From Phoenix dactylifera (lineage: Eukaryota; Streptophyta; Magnoliopsida; Arecales; Arecaceae): a stretch of 64,000 nucleotides of DNA. The notes under the pieces were generated by a model that saw nothing but the letters and a program-made list of their open reading frames with translations, did not search any database and was not told where the DNA came from. The translations under genes and the position numbers were made by a program. Location: contig NW_024067850.1 of the NCBI RefSeq assembly GCF_009389715.1, positions 372,001 to 436,000 of the forward strand, written 5' to 3'. Shown here in pieces: positions 45,663-57,377 of this stretch; the first letter of the stretch is position 1; each line of letters opens with the position of its first letter.

Positions 45663-47776
45663 TTAAGCGGCGGCAGCTACATCCGGGGGATCGTCTGGCA
45701 CTGTGATGACCTCGGGATCTTCAGCCGGCACAGGCTCGGGGTCGGGGGCAGGTGCCGCCTCCGGGACGTCGACCGTCTCAGCCGCCGGTGCCGCCTCCGG
45801 GACACCCTCCGTCTCGGCCGCCCTCGTCGAAGGCTCGGCGGGATCTTGTTCGTACAATCCTGCCTCGGATGTCAAAATGGCAGGAAGGTCTTCCATGTCG
45901 GACCCGTAGCCCGCGTCCATCCTTGGGCGGACCGTCGAAAAGTGGTACTGGGGGCAGTACCGGGTCACCTGCAGCCGGAAGTTCTCGAAACTCCGGAGAA
46001 ACCCGTCGACCGTCTCCTCCTCTAACATGTCGCAGAACTCCTGCGACCCCTTGAAGAGCTCCACGGCATGATCAGCTCGCTCGAGTGCCCTCCTCTCTCG
46101 GGCCTCGAGCTGCTCGATTCGGAGGCGGGAAACCCCGTCCTCATACTTGAGGCCCGCAACCTCGGATTGGACCTCCCCCAGGCGCGCCTCCGAGGCGCGC
46201 AAGGCCGACCTGGTTAGGGCGTGAGCGGCCTTCTCCTCCTTGAGCCCCTCCGCCATAGCGAGGCGCTCGGCCTCGGTGGCCGCCCTCCGAGCCTCGGCCT
46301 CGGCCAACGCCGCCTCCAGCTCGGCGATCCTTTTCTTGGCCGGTTCCAACTCCCGGCAGACCCGCCGGGTCTCTTCCTGGCATCCCTGGGCGATGAACAC
46401 CAGGGTGTCGAGCTCGTGAACATGCTGCAAAGAAAGAGGCAAAATGATCATGAGTTAAAAACATACGGATTCACTAACAACTTTAAGGAAATCGAAAAAA
46501 GGACTTACCCGGGCGGTGTTGCAGAAAGCACTGTCAGCGACCACTTCCAGCGGAATGTTCCGGAACTCGGCCCGGTCCGCTGGAAGCATTGCACGCCGAA
46601 GCACGGAGCGTGCGACCTCGGCGTTATGAATGGCCGAGCTCCCCTCGAGAATAGGGGAGTCCGGCTCGACTGACTCCTCCCGGGAAGCTCGGGAAGGGCC
46701 CGGCATGCCCGAGCCCGAGGTCCCGGAGCCGCTCGCTTCGGGGCCTCGAGTCGGCTCAGGTCCCGGGCGCTGCTGCCGGATCGTGGACGGCTCCCCCCGC
46801 TGGGCAATGGGGGCAGGGCAAGGAGGGGCTGATGGGCCCACGTGGCTGACGACCCGTGCCCGCCTCGGGTCGGCTGTGGAGACCCCCGCCTCGGGGCCAC
46901 TCGTCCCGGCCGACGTCGAGGCGTCGTCTGATCTTGCCCTTTTCCGAGGCTGAGGCATAGTTCCGCCGGCCTCGGCCTCTCGCCTCCTCAGGCGGGAAAA
47001 AAGCGATGTGTTGCTGGTCGGCATGAGGGGAATGTCTGAACAAAAAATTTTACTAAGTGTCAGACCAGTAGCAGTGAAAACAAAGGACAAGAAAAGAAAG
47101 TAATATAACTACCCTTACCCTCGGGGCGCGCCGAGCTCAGACCCACGCTCGCCAGGGCGCCCTCCCGCAGGAGCTCGGTCAGGTTGTTGCCCCTCCCGAG
47201 GGCTCGCAGAGAGTCTAGGGTCCTCAGCTCCCTCCCCGACGGTTCGGAGAGCCTGTTGAGGGCCTTCAACCGAGGGTGTCCCCACCTCGGGTCGAACCCC
47301 CAAGGCGCCTCGGACGCCAGGAAGAAAAACTTCCCCTTCCACTCATGAATCGAGGAAGGGGCGCCTTGGAAGAGTGACATACCGCCCCGAAAGGCAAAGT
47401 ATAGCCACCCTGCATCCGCCGGGTTCTTCTTCAACAGAAAACACCGGCAGAAAAGACCCACTGAGATCGGGATCCCGTGCCCGAGGCACAGGGACAAGAA
47501 CCCGATTATTGTCCTCCACGAGTTCGGAGCCAACTGCGCCGGGACGAGCTGGTACTCGGCCAGCAGGTTGTTCACGAACTCGTGAACGGGAAACCGCAGA
47601 CCAGCCCAGAGTGTCTCGCGGTAGACCGCGATCCGACCTGGGGGCGGCTGCGTCACCCTGTCCTCCGGCCCCGCGGTTTCAAGGCGAAACCCGGGCCGGA
47701 AGAAGAAGCGGGAGCGGATCAACTCCAGCTCCTCCTCTGACAGGCTGGACCCTACCTCCTCCGGACCAAGACCCAT
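45663..47776 (-). CDS. Antisense three-exon gene inside the retrotransposon ('putative gypsy type transposon' family plus coiled coil)
   Basis: Exons 47776-47119 (658 nt), 47035-46509 (527 nt) and 46424-45663 (762 nt) join in phase through GT-AG introns of 83 and 84 bp and give 648 aa. Exon 1 (VHEFVNNLLAEYQLVPAQLA, NSWRTIIGFLSLC, GWLYFAFRGG, FQGAPSSIHEWKGKFFFLAS, PWGF) matches the plant family annotated as 'putative gypsy type transposon' as I recall it. Exon 2 is Ser/Pro/Arg-rich with a basic patch (PRKRARS) that could be a nuclear signal. Exon 3 is a long Ala/Glu-rich coiled coil (RRVCRELEPAKKRIAELEAA) with an acidic Pro-rich end. A TATA box lies about 215 bp upstream. Extra ORFs, including antisense ones, are known in Tat elements; their role is unknown. 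Unlike gag-pol, this frame shows no break. Confidence 0.78.
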
Positions 47777-47990
47777 TTTACAAGAGCGAAGTGAAATCGA
47801 AAACAGAGAATGAAAACTGGGGAAGGAGAAGGAAGGAGAACCCTAGCAGTTGCAGGGTAGGAACCTACTAGACATTGCCGGAAATCGCTCCGGGCACCGA
47901 CGGCGAGGTTCGGTTGAAGAAGGAAGCAAGGGAGAAAGACAACAAAAATAAGAGGCAGCCAAATAAAACCTTTAGGGCAACCTCAAGGGG

Positions 47991-47996
47991 TTTATA
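47991..47996 (-). promoter_or_regulatory. TATA box of the antisense gene
   Basis: GATATAAACCCC on the minus strand, about 215 bp upstream of the antisense ATG at 47776, with no other TATA-like site between them that I could see. Confidence 0.55.
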
Positions 47997-47999
47997 TCG

Positions 48000-48666
48000 A
48001 CCCCCTTGGCGGTCCAGATCAGCAGGGTCGGTTTCCATCCCCCGATCGGATTGCGCCACGTGTTGACCTCGGAGACCGAGGCACCGTATTCACTCCGGAT
48101 CAATAAATCGGGTACGAAATCGAAGCCCTGTCCCATCGGATCTTGGGGCCTCATTATGGGTCCGCAGAATCGAATCGCCTTGAACAACGAACGGACGGCA
48201 CCTCCGCTCCCCTCGTTTAATAAGGCCCTGGGGCACGTGGAGCCCCGACGTAGCCTTCACCTCGCCGGATCCATGATCCAGTAATACGAGATCGGAAGCG
48301 TCCGATCCTAGGTCATGCCGCGTGTCCGTTTTGAACCCCGTAACGGCACGCTCATTGATGAGCGGAGAATTCCGATTACGGGATCGAGGCGTCGCCTCGT
48401 CGAGCCCAAGGACCCTCATCATGAGTCCGCCGCACGAAGCGATCTTGGCGATCCAAGAGACGCCACCCCCGCTACACCCGCTCCGAGAAACGTAAAGACA
48501 CGAGCTCCACCATAAGTTCGCTGAATAAAGCAACCTCGAAACGCCCAAGGGCGCGGGTCTCACCATAAACACTCCGAGAAATACGAGGGCGCAGACGAGA
48601 TTCGCCCCCCAACTTTGATGATAGACTTTACTTCCCACGTCCGAGCCCGCAAGCCGCTCGAACTCG
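48000..48666. other. Non-coding 3' region of the Ty3/gypsy element
   Basis: Between the antisense promoter and the purine tract. It has no supported gene; an open minus-strand frame running from here into the LTR is rejected. Confidence 0.5.
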
Positions 48667-48680
48667 GAAGTCGGGGGTAG
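48667..48680 (+). other. Polypurine tract
   Basis: GAAGTCGGGGGTAG, nearly all purine, directly before the 3' LTR, where plus-strand synthesis should be primed. Confidence 0.65.
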
Positions 48681-49687
48681 TGTTGGGGGAATAAGATTTT
48701 TCCCCCCCAAGTGACACAAATGCCCCCAAGAAGCCGCACAATCGCCGACCCTGAACAGACTGAAGTCGGCGTCCGACCTCGGAACGCCCGACCTCAAGAC
48801 ATCCGACCTCGAGACTTCCGACCTAGAAAAATCCTGACGCTCAAGGTCTACCCTTGTCAGCCACCTACTACGGCCGTACTCCTCCGAGGTCCAACTGAGG
48901 ACCATGCCCTGCCACTGCTTCAGCATTTATTGCGCATGGCCGCTGTAACCCTCCGGTCCACTCTACAATTAATGTGGATCTCCGGCTTACTCCACCATTA
49001 ATGCGGATCTCCGGCTTACTCCACCATTAATGCGGATCTCCGGCTTACTCCACCATTAATGCGGATCTCCGGCTTACTCCACAATTAATGCGCATGGCTC
49101 CTGACATCTACGGATCCTCGGCTCTCTACGGCAAGTTAGCCCAGCAGAGTCTGGTCAACCATGATCTCTGATCTCGGCCATACCTCCGACACCAATGCAA
49201 TGATTCGCCTGGTAACGTACTGGTTCGGGTCGTACGACGCCCTCGCCGCCGACATCAGCACAATGACTCGCCTGACCATGCGCCGACCTGAGCCACATGC
49301 CGAGCCGTACTATGGCCTCGCCCTGTTACATCACAGGTAAACCGACCCCCACCTATAAAAGGGAGCCTTAGCTTCTCAGGGGGGAAGGAAATTCCGCGCC
49401 TTACAAGCACTGTTTCATCTCCTCCTTACACTATCTGCCCCCTCCCTGACTTGAGCGCCGGAGGGCCGGTGCCGGAAAACCCGGCCACCGGCTTGTCTGC
49501 AGGCACCCAGACGGAGGACGCCGCCCGCTGACGGATTGCTACCCCGCCGTGAGGATCCCCAGCTCCCTCTCTCCGGCCACCCCAGACGAAGGACGCCACC
49601 CGCCGACTGGTCGCCGCCCCGCCGTGGTGACCCGCAGCTCCCTCTCCCTCAACCGAAGATTGCGCCCGGGTCCAATTTCCAGCAACA
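48681..49687 (+). repeat. 3' long terminal repeat
   Basis: Starts TGTTGGGGG and ends CAGCAACA, with the inverted TGTTG/CAACA ends intact. Followed by CCTAC. It carries the same TATA box (49354) and 29-bp repeats as the 5' copy. Confidence 0.95.
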
Positions 49688-49692
49688 CCTAC

Positions 49693-50817
49693 TAAAGATA
49701 TAGATCAACCCCATAAGTATTATAGATGGTATAGCTGATCATGAGATGGGCTTTAACATAGAAAAATATCAAATTTTAAATAGGCCCGACCTGAAGCTCG
49801 ACTAAAAATGGATCTAGTTTAGGCTTGCCGAGCCCATGATCAGCTTTAATAGATAAGTATAAAACCCAACCAAAGTATTTTAAGAAAATGAGATTCATTA
49901 ACTTATATATTTATATCACAACCTCTACAAAAAATAAATTAGATCCTGAAGCTATTAGTTATCCTGAAGCTTCAAAGAGATAAAGATTTTATAATAAGAA
50001 AAATATTCAGTAGAAAGTAGAGATGCAGTATTCTCAGAAGAGCCTAACAAAGACAACCAATCAATAATTAATAATCCTCTAGAAGTATTGGAGAAATAAA
50101 TCCATTGGAATTGAATAGTGAGAATGTAGTGGAAACTAGTGACCCTTCCTTAGATCAACTTTATAGTACCAAAAGACCCAGAGAACCTACACCATATTTA
50201 AAGGATTATTATGTTCATTTAAGCAGAAAAATAGAAAACTCTATAAATTTAGATGAGATTGATGAATCTGTTAACTTTAAAAATATAATAATCTTGCATG
50301 AATCCAATGAATCTATTAATTTATTCTTCATTTTAGTCGAACCAGAGAAAAAAAATCCAGATGTACCTGATGAATGATCATCATTCAATTACTTTGTTCA
50401 AATGTAATTAGATTTTTACAAAATAATTTTTTCATTTATGTGAGTTGATAAATGCTCAATTTCCACCGTTGCAGTTCTCATGTTACACAAGCATGGCGAT
50501 TTTTGTTCTTCTATTATAGTGCGACCCAAGTATATCCTGCACCGAGAGATTTGGTAGGGAGGTTTATCATGAATTTGATTACCAAGTTACTATTAGGGGA
50601 AGAAAAAAACATTTGTACTATAATTATTTATAGTGAAAATTTGTATGAATATATATTTAGTTTCACATCAACTATTTTTTTAAATAGTTATTTTGGATAA
50701 GTTTTAAATTATTATAAATAGTATTAAAGTAGGTCTGGCTTGAAGCTATTGAGCTGATTATGAGTTAATTGTGATACTTATAATTAGATTTATTTGAAAA
50801 ACTGAAGACGCTACGGT
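49693..50817. other. AT-rich flank of the Ty3/gypsy insertion, with a possible copia remnant
   Basis: Contains an open frame at 50105-50377 whose text (TKRPREPTPYLKDYY) resembles the variable linker between integrase and reverse transcriptase in Ty1/copia polyproteins. No integrase or RT motif adjoins it, so I record it as a weak remnant only. Confidence 0.3.
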
Positions 50818-51067
50818 GTGGACTGCTTCCCGAGCTTATGTGTCATGTCAAACTGTAAATCCTACTCGTGTGGCCGCATCACGATGAGAGGGTGCACAAA
50901 TGGGTTACCATTGCTTTTCCCCACTAATAAGCGGTGGGCGCTAGAAGGCTGCTTGGTCCGGCAACCAGCCCAACGATTTCTTACCATTTATCCCATGGAA
51001 AGAGAAGTGGTGGGCAGCGGTTTTTTCTCGGTGCCGTCCCCTAAATTGGGGAGTTGGAGGTGTAGCG

Positions 51068-51175
51068 TGCGTGAGAGAGAGAGAGAGATAGAGAGAGCTG
51101 GGACAGAGACAGGTAAGGTGGGGTGGATTCCCAACCCTCTTCTCCGGATAGATAGGTAGATAGATAATAGAGGTT
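51068..51175. repeat. GA- and GATA-type microsatellites in the ACR11 5' region
   Basis: A (GA)n run at about 51070-51098, and GATAGATAGGTAGATAGATA at about 51147-51166, 110-220 bp before the start codon. Confidence 0.75.
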
Positions 51176-51285
51176 TCCCTCTCCTCATGGCCATCCCCCC
51201 ATCACGGTGGCCTTTGTAGCCAAAGGAGACGGAGGAGGAGAGAAGCGAGCCAGGATCTTGGGCTCTTATCTTCTGTAGAGAGGGA

Positions 51286-54200
51286 ATGACGGTGGCCATG
51301 GCTTCTGGTAGCCTCGCAGCTTACCTTGGTTTGAAGCCGGCCAACAACTGCTCGCCATCCATTCGGTGCTATTATTCCCATCGTGGCCACCGCCTGGTCG
51401 TTCCGGTTGGACCTAGGGGCCAGGTTTGGCCTCTTTTTCCTGGCTGGTTTCTGTTCATGTTTGCTGATTTTGTTCAGATCGATGATCATTTTTATTTGAT
51501 GCTATGGTCGGTTTAGTTTCCCGATCCTTCTTGTGAATGCGGATTTTGCTTCATTGGAGCTCTCTTCTGGTGTGCTTAGACTGAGGAGTTTGTATGAATT
51601 CAAATTTAGGGCGTTGTTGTACAAAAACAAAAGATTTCTAAGTTTTTTTTAGGGTATTTCTGTCGTGAGAATCTAAATATAGGGTTTGGAAAATAAATTA
51701 TATGCGCATCGTGTCCTCTCAACAATCTCTAGTCGTGATTACTTACTGATGATTTTTATCTTGGGGCTGTTGTTAGATTGCCATCTTTTGTAACTGCGGG
51801 GATCCCTAAAGCTACGTCGCAGACTGCTGTTGAGGTATGGTATGCTTCTTACTCCAGGAAATTGGTTGGAATTGCATCTGTGATTGCTTAAACTTTTCGG
51901 TTAACAGGATGGGAGTTCTAATGAGACTGATACAGTTCCTACTCCCAAAGTTATAATAGATCAGGACTCAGATCCAGATGCAACTATTGTAGAGATAACA
52001 TTTGGCGATCGCCTTGGGGCTCTTCTTGACACTGTATGTTACAGCATCAGTTTTTCTTCTAATAATTTATAAACTTTCAGCTTCCAAGTAGTGAGAAGAG
52101 TAGTTATGTTGCTAAGTCTCTTTTAAGCTGACAAGTCTTCTGCTTCCTCTCTGTTCCCCAAGATGGAAAGCACTAAAGAATCTTGGGCTCAATGTCAACA
52201 AGGCTAATGTATATTTGGATTCTTCTGGAAAGCACAACAAGTTTGCAATCACTAAGCGTAAGTTCTCTCATAAACTATAATTCTTCATGTTTGAAGACTT
52301 CAGAAACAAAGAATATCACTACATGAATCCCTCTATAAGTTTCTTCCTTTGTTCTTCACATGGAAAGATAGCTTTACTTCCCCCATATCAGTTGTTACTT
52401 CATTGATAGGGATTCTTCACAGGTCTACTGGCCGTAAAATTGATGATCCAGAGTTGCTAGAAGCAATACGCTTGACAATTATTAACAACATGCTCGAGTA
52501 TCATCCGGTAACCTTCTTAGAGTTTTCTGGTGCTTTTTTACTTTCCTTGAATGGTTCTGGTGAAGTCTCTCTCTCTCTTTAAAAGAAAAAAAAAAAGAGA
52601 GAAAAAAAATCCTTATCTACTTGTATGCTGTTATTGGAATTCTTCAATTGGTTTGACAGGAGTCTAGCAGCCAATTGGCCCTGGGAGCAACTTTTGGAGT
52701 TGAGCAACCTAAGCAGGTAAAGGTCTTATGCAATCTCTGAAAAGTATGACTTCAATGAAATGCTAAGTTTGTATACCAAATTTGGCTTTTACACAGGACA
52801 AATCTGGGATATTATATCATGCATGAAGGGTTCTGATTTCTTGTGCACATTGTTGGTGTCCAAAAATCTATAAGGTTTACCTTAAAATATCTTATTATAT
52901 AATATTTTCTTAGAAAAATGTTTTTTATTAACCAAAACATATTTAGCTGGTTATTGTGCAAGCTAGCCAGACAATTCAATGCTTGCAATTTTATATTTGT
53001 TGAAGGAGAAAGAAAGAAAATATCCTCGGAATGCACTGCTTGTAGCTGATGACATGATCTGGTTCAATTTAATACAATTTCATTTAAACGCGTCTACCTG
53101 TGTTGCTTATTGGCAATATCACATATCTCATTCTGCCACTGTCCGAAAAATGAGTATTGTCATTATCAAAGATAATCATCTCATTGTGACATTGTCCAAA
53201 AAAGATGAGCGTCTTGATTATCAAGATAATTCATGCTGTTCCCTTCATCTTCATCTCATATCAAGGGCAATTAAATGATTATGACATCTTTGGCCTACAG
53301 ATGCCACTTCCTTAATGGTTATAAGATAGCCTAAAGAATTATATTGACTGACTGTTGATTGGGGTTGTGTTGTTTAATACCATTTTCGTTGGGTCTCGTA
53401 CATGGAAACTTAAAGATGTTACTTTCCTTTTATGATGATCCAGTTCCTTTTACATGCAATGACATATTTCCAACATTTTGTTATTGGTCTTTCAGCTTCT
53501 GGTTTCTTCCAGCTAATTTGCATTAGCAAGTCAAGAGAGTGCATTATCACAAAAGAATAGTGGCACTATAAATCCTACGCATTTACAAATCCATACAATT
53601 CAACACAACAGACTAGTAATATCAGGCTGAGACTTAGTCCACTGGTGGAATCAACTCATTATCATTTGTATGAGTTATTAATTTGTAAGCATGGGTTAGA
53701 ATGTTGACAATTTGTATTCCAATCCCATGGCAAGCAGAGTATTGTGCTTAATTTGCTTGTTCATATTGTCATGGGGAAAAAAACACTAAATGATTGGTTA
53801 CTATTCTTGTGTATATGTTTTTCTTCTCTTCCTTTCACTAGCATTAACGAAGTAGATTGAATAAAACCACTTTTTTGTGCTATATTCATATGATTTTTTG
53901 TTTCAACTGCACAACTGTATGCCTTTCTTAACTACCTTGAATATCCACCACCAAATGGTCATAGCTTATTGATTATGGTCTTCCTTGATAATAGTGGTCA
54001 GTAGAAGTGGCATCTTGCAATACTTATGGATACTTTAATACTGTCAATTATATTTTGTCCTATTATTAATCAATAAAATGGGATAACCATATTTTGCCTG
54101 GATCATGTAATTGTTTAGGGCTTGTTTCATACTCTATATTCTTTTTTTCTAGAGAACTTTGGCTATCATTTTCATTCTTATTTGTTCAGATTGATGTGGA

Positions 54201-56181
54201 TATTGCAACCCATATAGATATTTACGATGATGGCCCTGATCGGAGGTATGTGTTCTTGGTTGATATATGCTTTACTCATTTCTGATCAATACAAAATTGC
54301 TGACAAGTGCCATCTTAGAATAGCCTATGATTGGGGATAGCACATTATTGGTCAACTTATTTTCCACCTTGTTAACTTAACAAAACTAAGATGAGAATCC
54401 AGATGTGTTTATCCGAACAGATTCACTTCATTTGAGCCATCAACCTTTCAATTGGTTCCAGTTCTTTTACCTGCATGCTGCAAACTGGTATCTTTGAGTA
54501 CTAGAGTATGTGGAAATTTCTGGGCATTCCATGATGCTCAGACTTTCTTTGATATATACAAATGTTTCCAACCAATAAACAAATTAAATGTGAGAAGGAA
54601 CCGTTGAAAGCCACAATCTATCAAGTGATTACACTTGGGCGGTCTTCCTTGACTATTCCCTGTTACTCTAGGTGAAATGGAACTGGCAAGCTTAGCATCA
54701 AGTAACCTTGTTCATCAGCTTATATGCTGATATCTGCAAGGATATAACTTGGCTTTACTTTGTCGATGATATTGCAAGCAGTAATGAAGTCTTCCAAGTG
54801 TACTAGTTGGAGGATTTGTGCCACTTTGGAAAATATTGTACAGAGGCATTGATAACAGATAACTAAACCGTTGATTACAAAATTAACGACTAAAGAGCAA
54901 TACATAAACATATAATTGATAGCTTTGGTTATAAGAAAACATTGCCGACAATTCAAAGCATGGATCGCTGAGTTCTTGGCTCAAATTTGATCCCTAGTGG
55001 GAGAGAAGACTGATTCTTGTTCTTTTTCAATTTGTATATCCGACGTCAAATCTGGACAGTCCTCTTGCTGAGGAAGTGGTGACAATTATCATAGCGTTTT
55101 TTTATTTAGATGTTGGCTAGTAGAAGGCATCTCCAAGGACCTTTTTACCTTAGGCTTCTTTGGTTGCTTCAGCTCTGGGATTTATGCTTCTCTATACTCA
55201 TCCTCTGTTTGCATCTGATTCAGCTCATGGACAGATTGTCATTATACGATATTTGTAACTCTTTTAGTAGGCAATCCGCCTTCAGTAATTTTTATGTGGA
55301 AATGCCTTTTGTTGCCATTTCCTCCATGGAGCTCTTTTAATGTGGTTATCAACCAAACCTGTTTCATAAATGTTTAGACTAAAACACAGCAGGAGGTAAA
55401 TTGATTGGAATAAGCCAAGTTGTTTTGTCAGCTTGCAAGGAGTGAAAATAAAGGGGAATGCTTTCTCGAAATTAATCAGATGAAGTTTAAAATTAAAATG
55501 CATAATCACTGGTCAAGCAATGACAAGAAGTCAGTTCATGGAAAAAATCTATACATAAATTGCTTAAAAATCTCTACAACAGGCAAAGCTCTCTCAAATA
55601 ACAATTATCACGAGATGGAGAATCATGCCACTTGTCATTGTTCTGTTCGTGTCTTTTTTCAGCTTGCTTGTGGTGGAGACAGCAGACCGTCCTGGGTTGC
55701 TGGTTGACCTTGTTAAGATCATCACTGACATAAACATAACTGTCCAATCAGGAGAGTTTGACACTGAGGTAAGATTTGTTTCCGCCAACTTTGTTTTAAT
55801 CATCCATATATCTCGTGAACTGAAAGTTGTCTGCCTGTAGGGGTTGTTGGCCAAGGCAAAGTTCCATGTCAGCTATAGGGACAAAGCAATCATCAAGCCT
55901 CTGCAACAGGCAAGCTATCAATTGACTGCACCCTACAATAATTTTACTTGAGCATGTTTATGTGGATGCATGCCTTTATGAAGTCAATGCGCATTTGCTA
56001 CTCTAACTGATTTTTAATCTTATAATATAATCATGATAGCTTGCTGTGTATTGATTATTTTAGCATCTGTTTGGCTGCTGTATTGATCTGAAGTTGTTCT
56101 TTTTAAAATTTTCTGTAGGTTCTTGCTAATAGTTTGCGTTATTTCTTGAGGAGGCCAACAACAGAGGAGGCAAGTTTTTAG
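51286..56181 (+). CDS. ACR11: ACT-domain protein ACR11-type, plastid
   Basis: Exons: 51286-51365, 51777-51834, 51908-52033, exon 4 ending 52257, exon 5 ending 52507, 52660-52716, 54190-54245, 55663-55768, 55841-55909 and 56119-56181. The product carries two ACT domains: [20 protein letters not shown] at the first, and [20 protein letters not shown] at the second, ending [13 protein letters not shown]. This matches Arabidopsis ACR11 rather than ACR12. ACR11 is a chloroplast protein that binds and stimulates glutamine synthetase/Fd-GOGAT and affects nitrogen metabolism. The Ser/Ala-rich N-terminus ([17 protein letters not shown]) suits a transit peptide. The obvious acceptors for exons 4 (52163) and 5 (52423) throw the conserved frame off inside exon 4; acceptors at 52179 and 52410 restore it and give 263 aa. 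The end of exon 1 is also uncertain: 51365 fits phase, while the donor at 51423 does not. The intron after 55909 is GC-AG. Confidence 0.85.
55910..56118 (+). other. ACR11: GC-AG intron of ACR11
   Basis: The exon ends CTGCAACAG and the intron starts GCAAGC, ending CTGTAG before GTTCTTGC. The join gives [15 protein letters not shown], the conserved end of ACR proteins, so the non-standard GC donor is needed. AG|GCAAG is the usual context of such introns. Confidence 0.85.
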
Positions 56182-57377
56182 ATATTTTCAAAACCCATAC
56201 TCAGATAATATGCTTTGAACAGGTTAAAAAACCTCAGCTTCTCCCCAACTGAGTCTTGGGGTCACAATCTAAAGATGATACCTGTCATTTTGATCAAAAT
56301 ATTTTACTTCAGAAGCTTAGTAATCTGTGCGATCCATCTGAGATGCATAAATTGGAAATGGTTAGTTTATACAATGGAAACCTTTTATAATAGCAGCACG
56401 GAAAACTTTTGCAACTCCAAATGGTAGCCTTGTTTTTGCCTTTTAACTTTTGGGTTGTAGCAGCGACTTCCAGTCAAAAGATGTTTCTCATCCTGCATTC
56501 ATTAGAATGACATCCTCTATTTGATGTATGGCCATTGAGAAAAAAATAAGGAAGTCCAGACTAAGTGAGGCAAATTGCTAATTTTGTTCATCCAGAATGA
56601 GTAATCAAAGAAAGATCAAAGACATTTCATTATTCCGCAAAAGAAGAAAAGACTAGTAGTCATTTCAAGTCTGCTTCATTCCGTATTTATAGATCTTGCG
56701 TTTTGTTGCCCCAATCTTGCCTACTTCAGAGAAACCAGAGTCCAACCACCAGTGTTTTAAAGATTCCTACTTGTCTATGACAACTGATTAAGTACACAAT
56801 GACTGAAGCACTTTCTAGCGACTGCGGGTAACAAGCCAGTGATGTACTGAATACCATTGCTTTGAATGTAAAATAGCAACTACAGGATGTGCAGTTGGCA
56901 ATGCCATCTTAGGTTCCAATTGTTTTTAGAACATTCACAGAAGCCATGATGCGGTAAACTACGAGTTTCTATCAGGCAAATGCATCCAAAGTGGTACACC
57001 AGAATGTCAGAGCATACAAGGATGTGACCAGGGTGTTCCGGAGGAAGGCTGTAGTAATGGTTTGAAATCAAGTAAGACGACCGTCCAACATATCTGCACC
57101 TAGTTTTTATCAGCAGTTACACATCTGGGACAAAGTAGTTGTCATTTGCTATCACGCTTGATTCAAAGTGGTGCATTCCTTGACGGTTTAATTTCAGAAG
57201 TTAATAAATTGTTGGCAAGCTGATGACAGGTGAGTTGGAACTGTAATAAGCATGCGATCCATATTTTCCACTATCTTCTTATGAAGAAGCCACTTGGATC
57301 TCAGATGTTCTCATGATAGGTGTTGCACTCCTATGAGGGAGGCTCTGTTGTCATGGGGGACTGAGGAGGACTTCAAG
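56182..57377. other. Gap between ACR11 and the kinase remnants
   Basis: No gene seen. The segment near 56640-56760 resembles 58910-58990 (TTTATAGATC, TGCCTACTTCAGAGAA versus TGCCTGCTTAGAGAA), indicating that both kinase copies share duplicated flanking DNA. Confidence 0.45.

Larger units (their letters stand above)
36666..49687 (+). mobile_element. Tat-lineage Ty3/gypsy LTR retrotransposon, 13.0 kb
   Basis: Flanked by the 5-bp target duplication CCTAC (36661-36665 and 49688-49692). LTRs of about 1,010 and 1,007 bp differ by roughly 15 substitutions and a few small indels by eye (about 1.5%), so the insertion is fairly young. Order inside: primer site, gag, protease, reverse transcriptase, RNase H, second RNase H, integrase, a 168-bp tandem array, an antisense spliced gene, and a purine tract. 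The second RNase H between RT-RH and integrase, the extra antisense gene and the long 3' region mark the Tat (Ogre/Retand-type) lineage. Stops and frameshifts break the polyprotein, so this copy cannot move alone. It is much more GC-rich than its surroundings. Confidence 0.95.

Noticed and set aside
48090-48926. Minus-strand open frame of 278 codons running into the 3' LTR
   Set aside because: GC-rich DNA opens the frame by chance; the LTR part also recurs in the 5' LTR (36645-36911). No homology recognised and no splice or promoter support.
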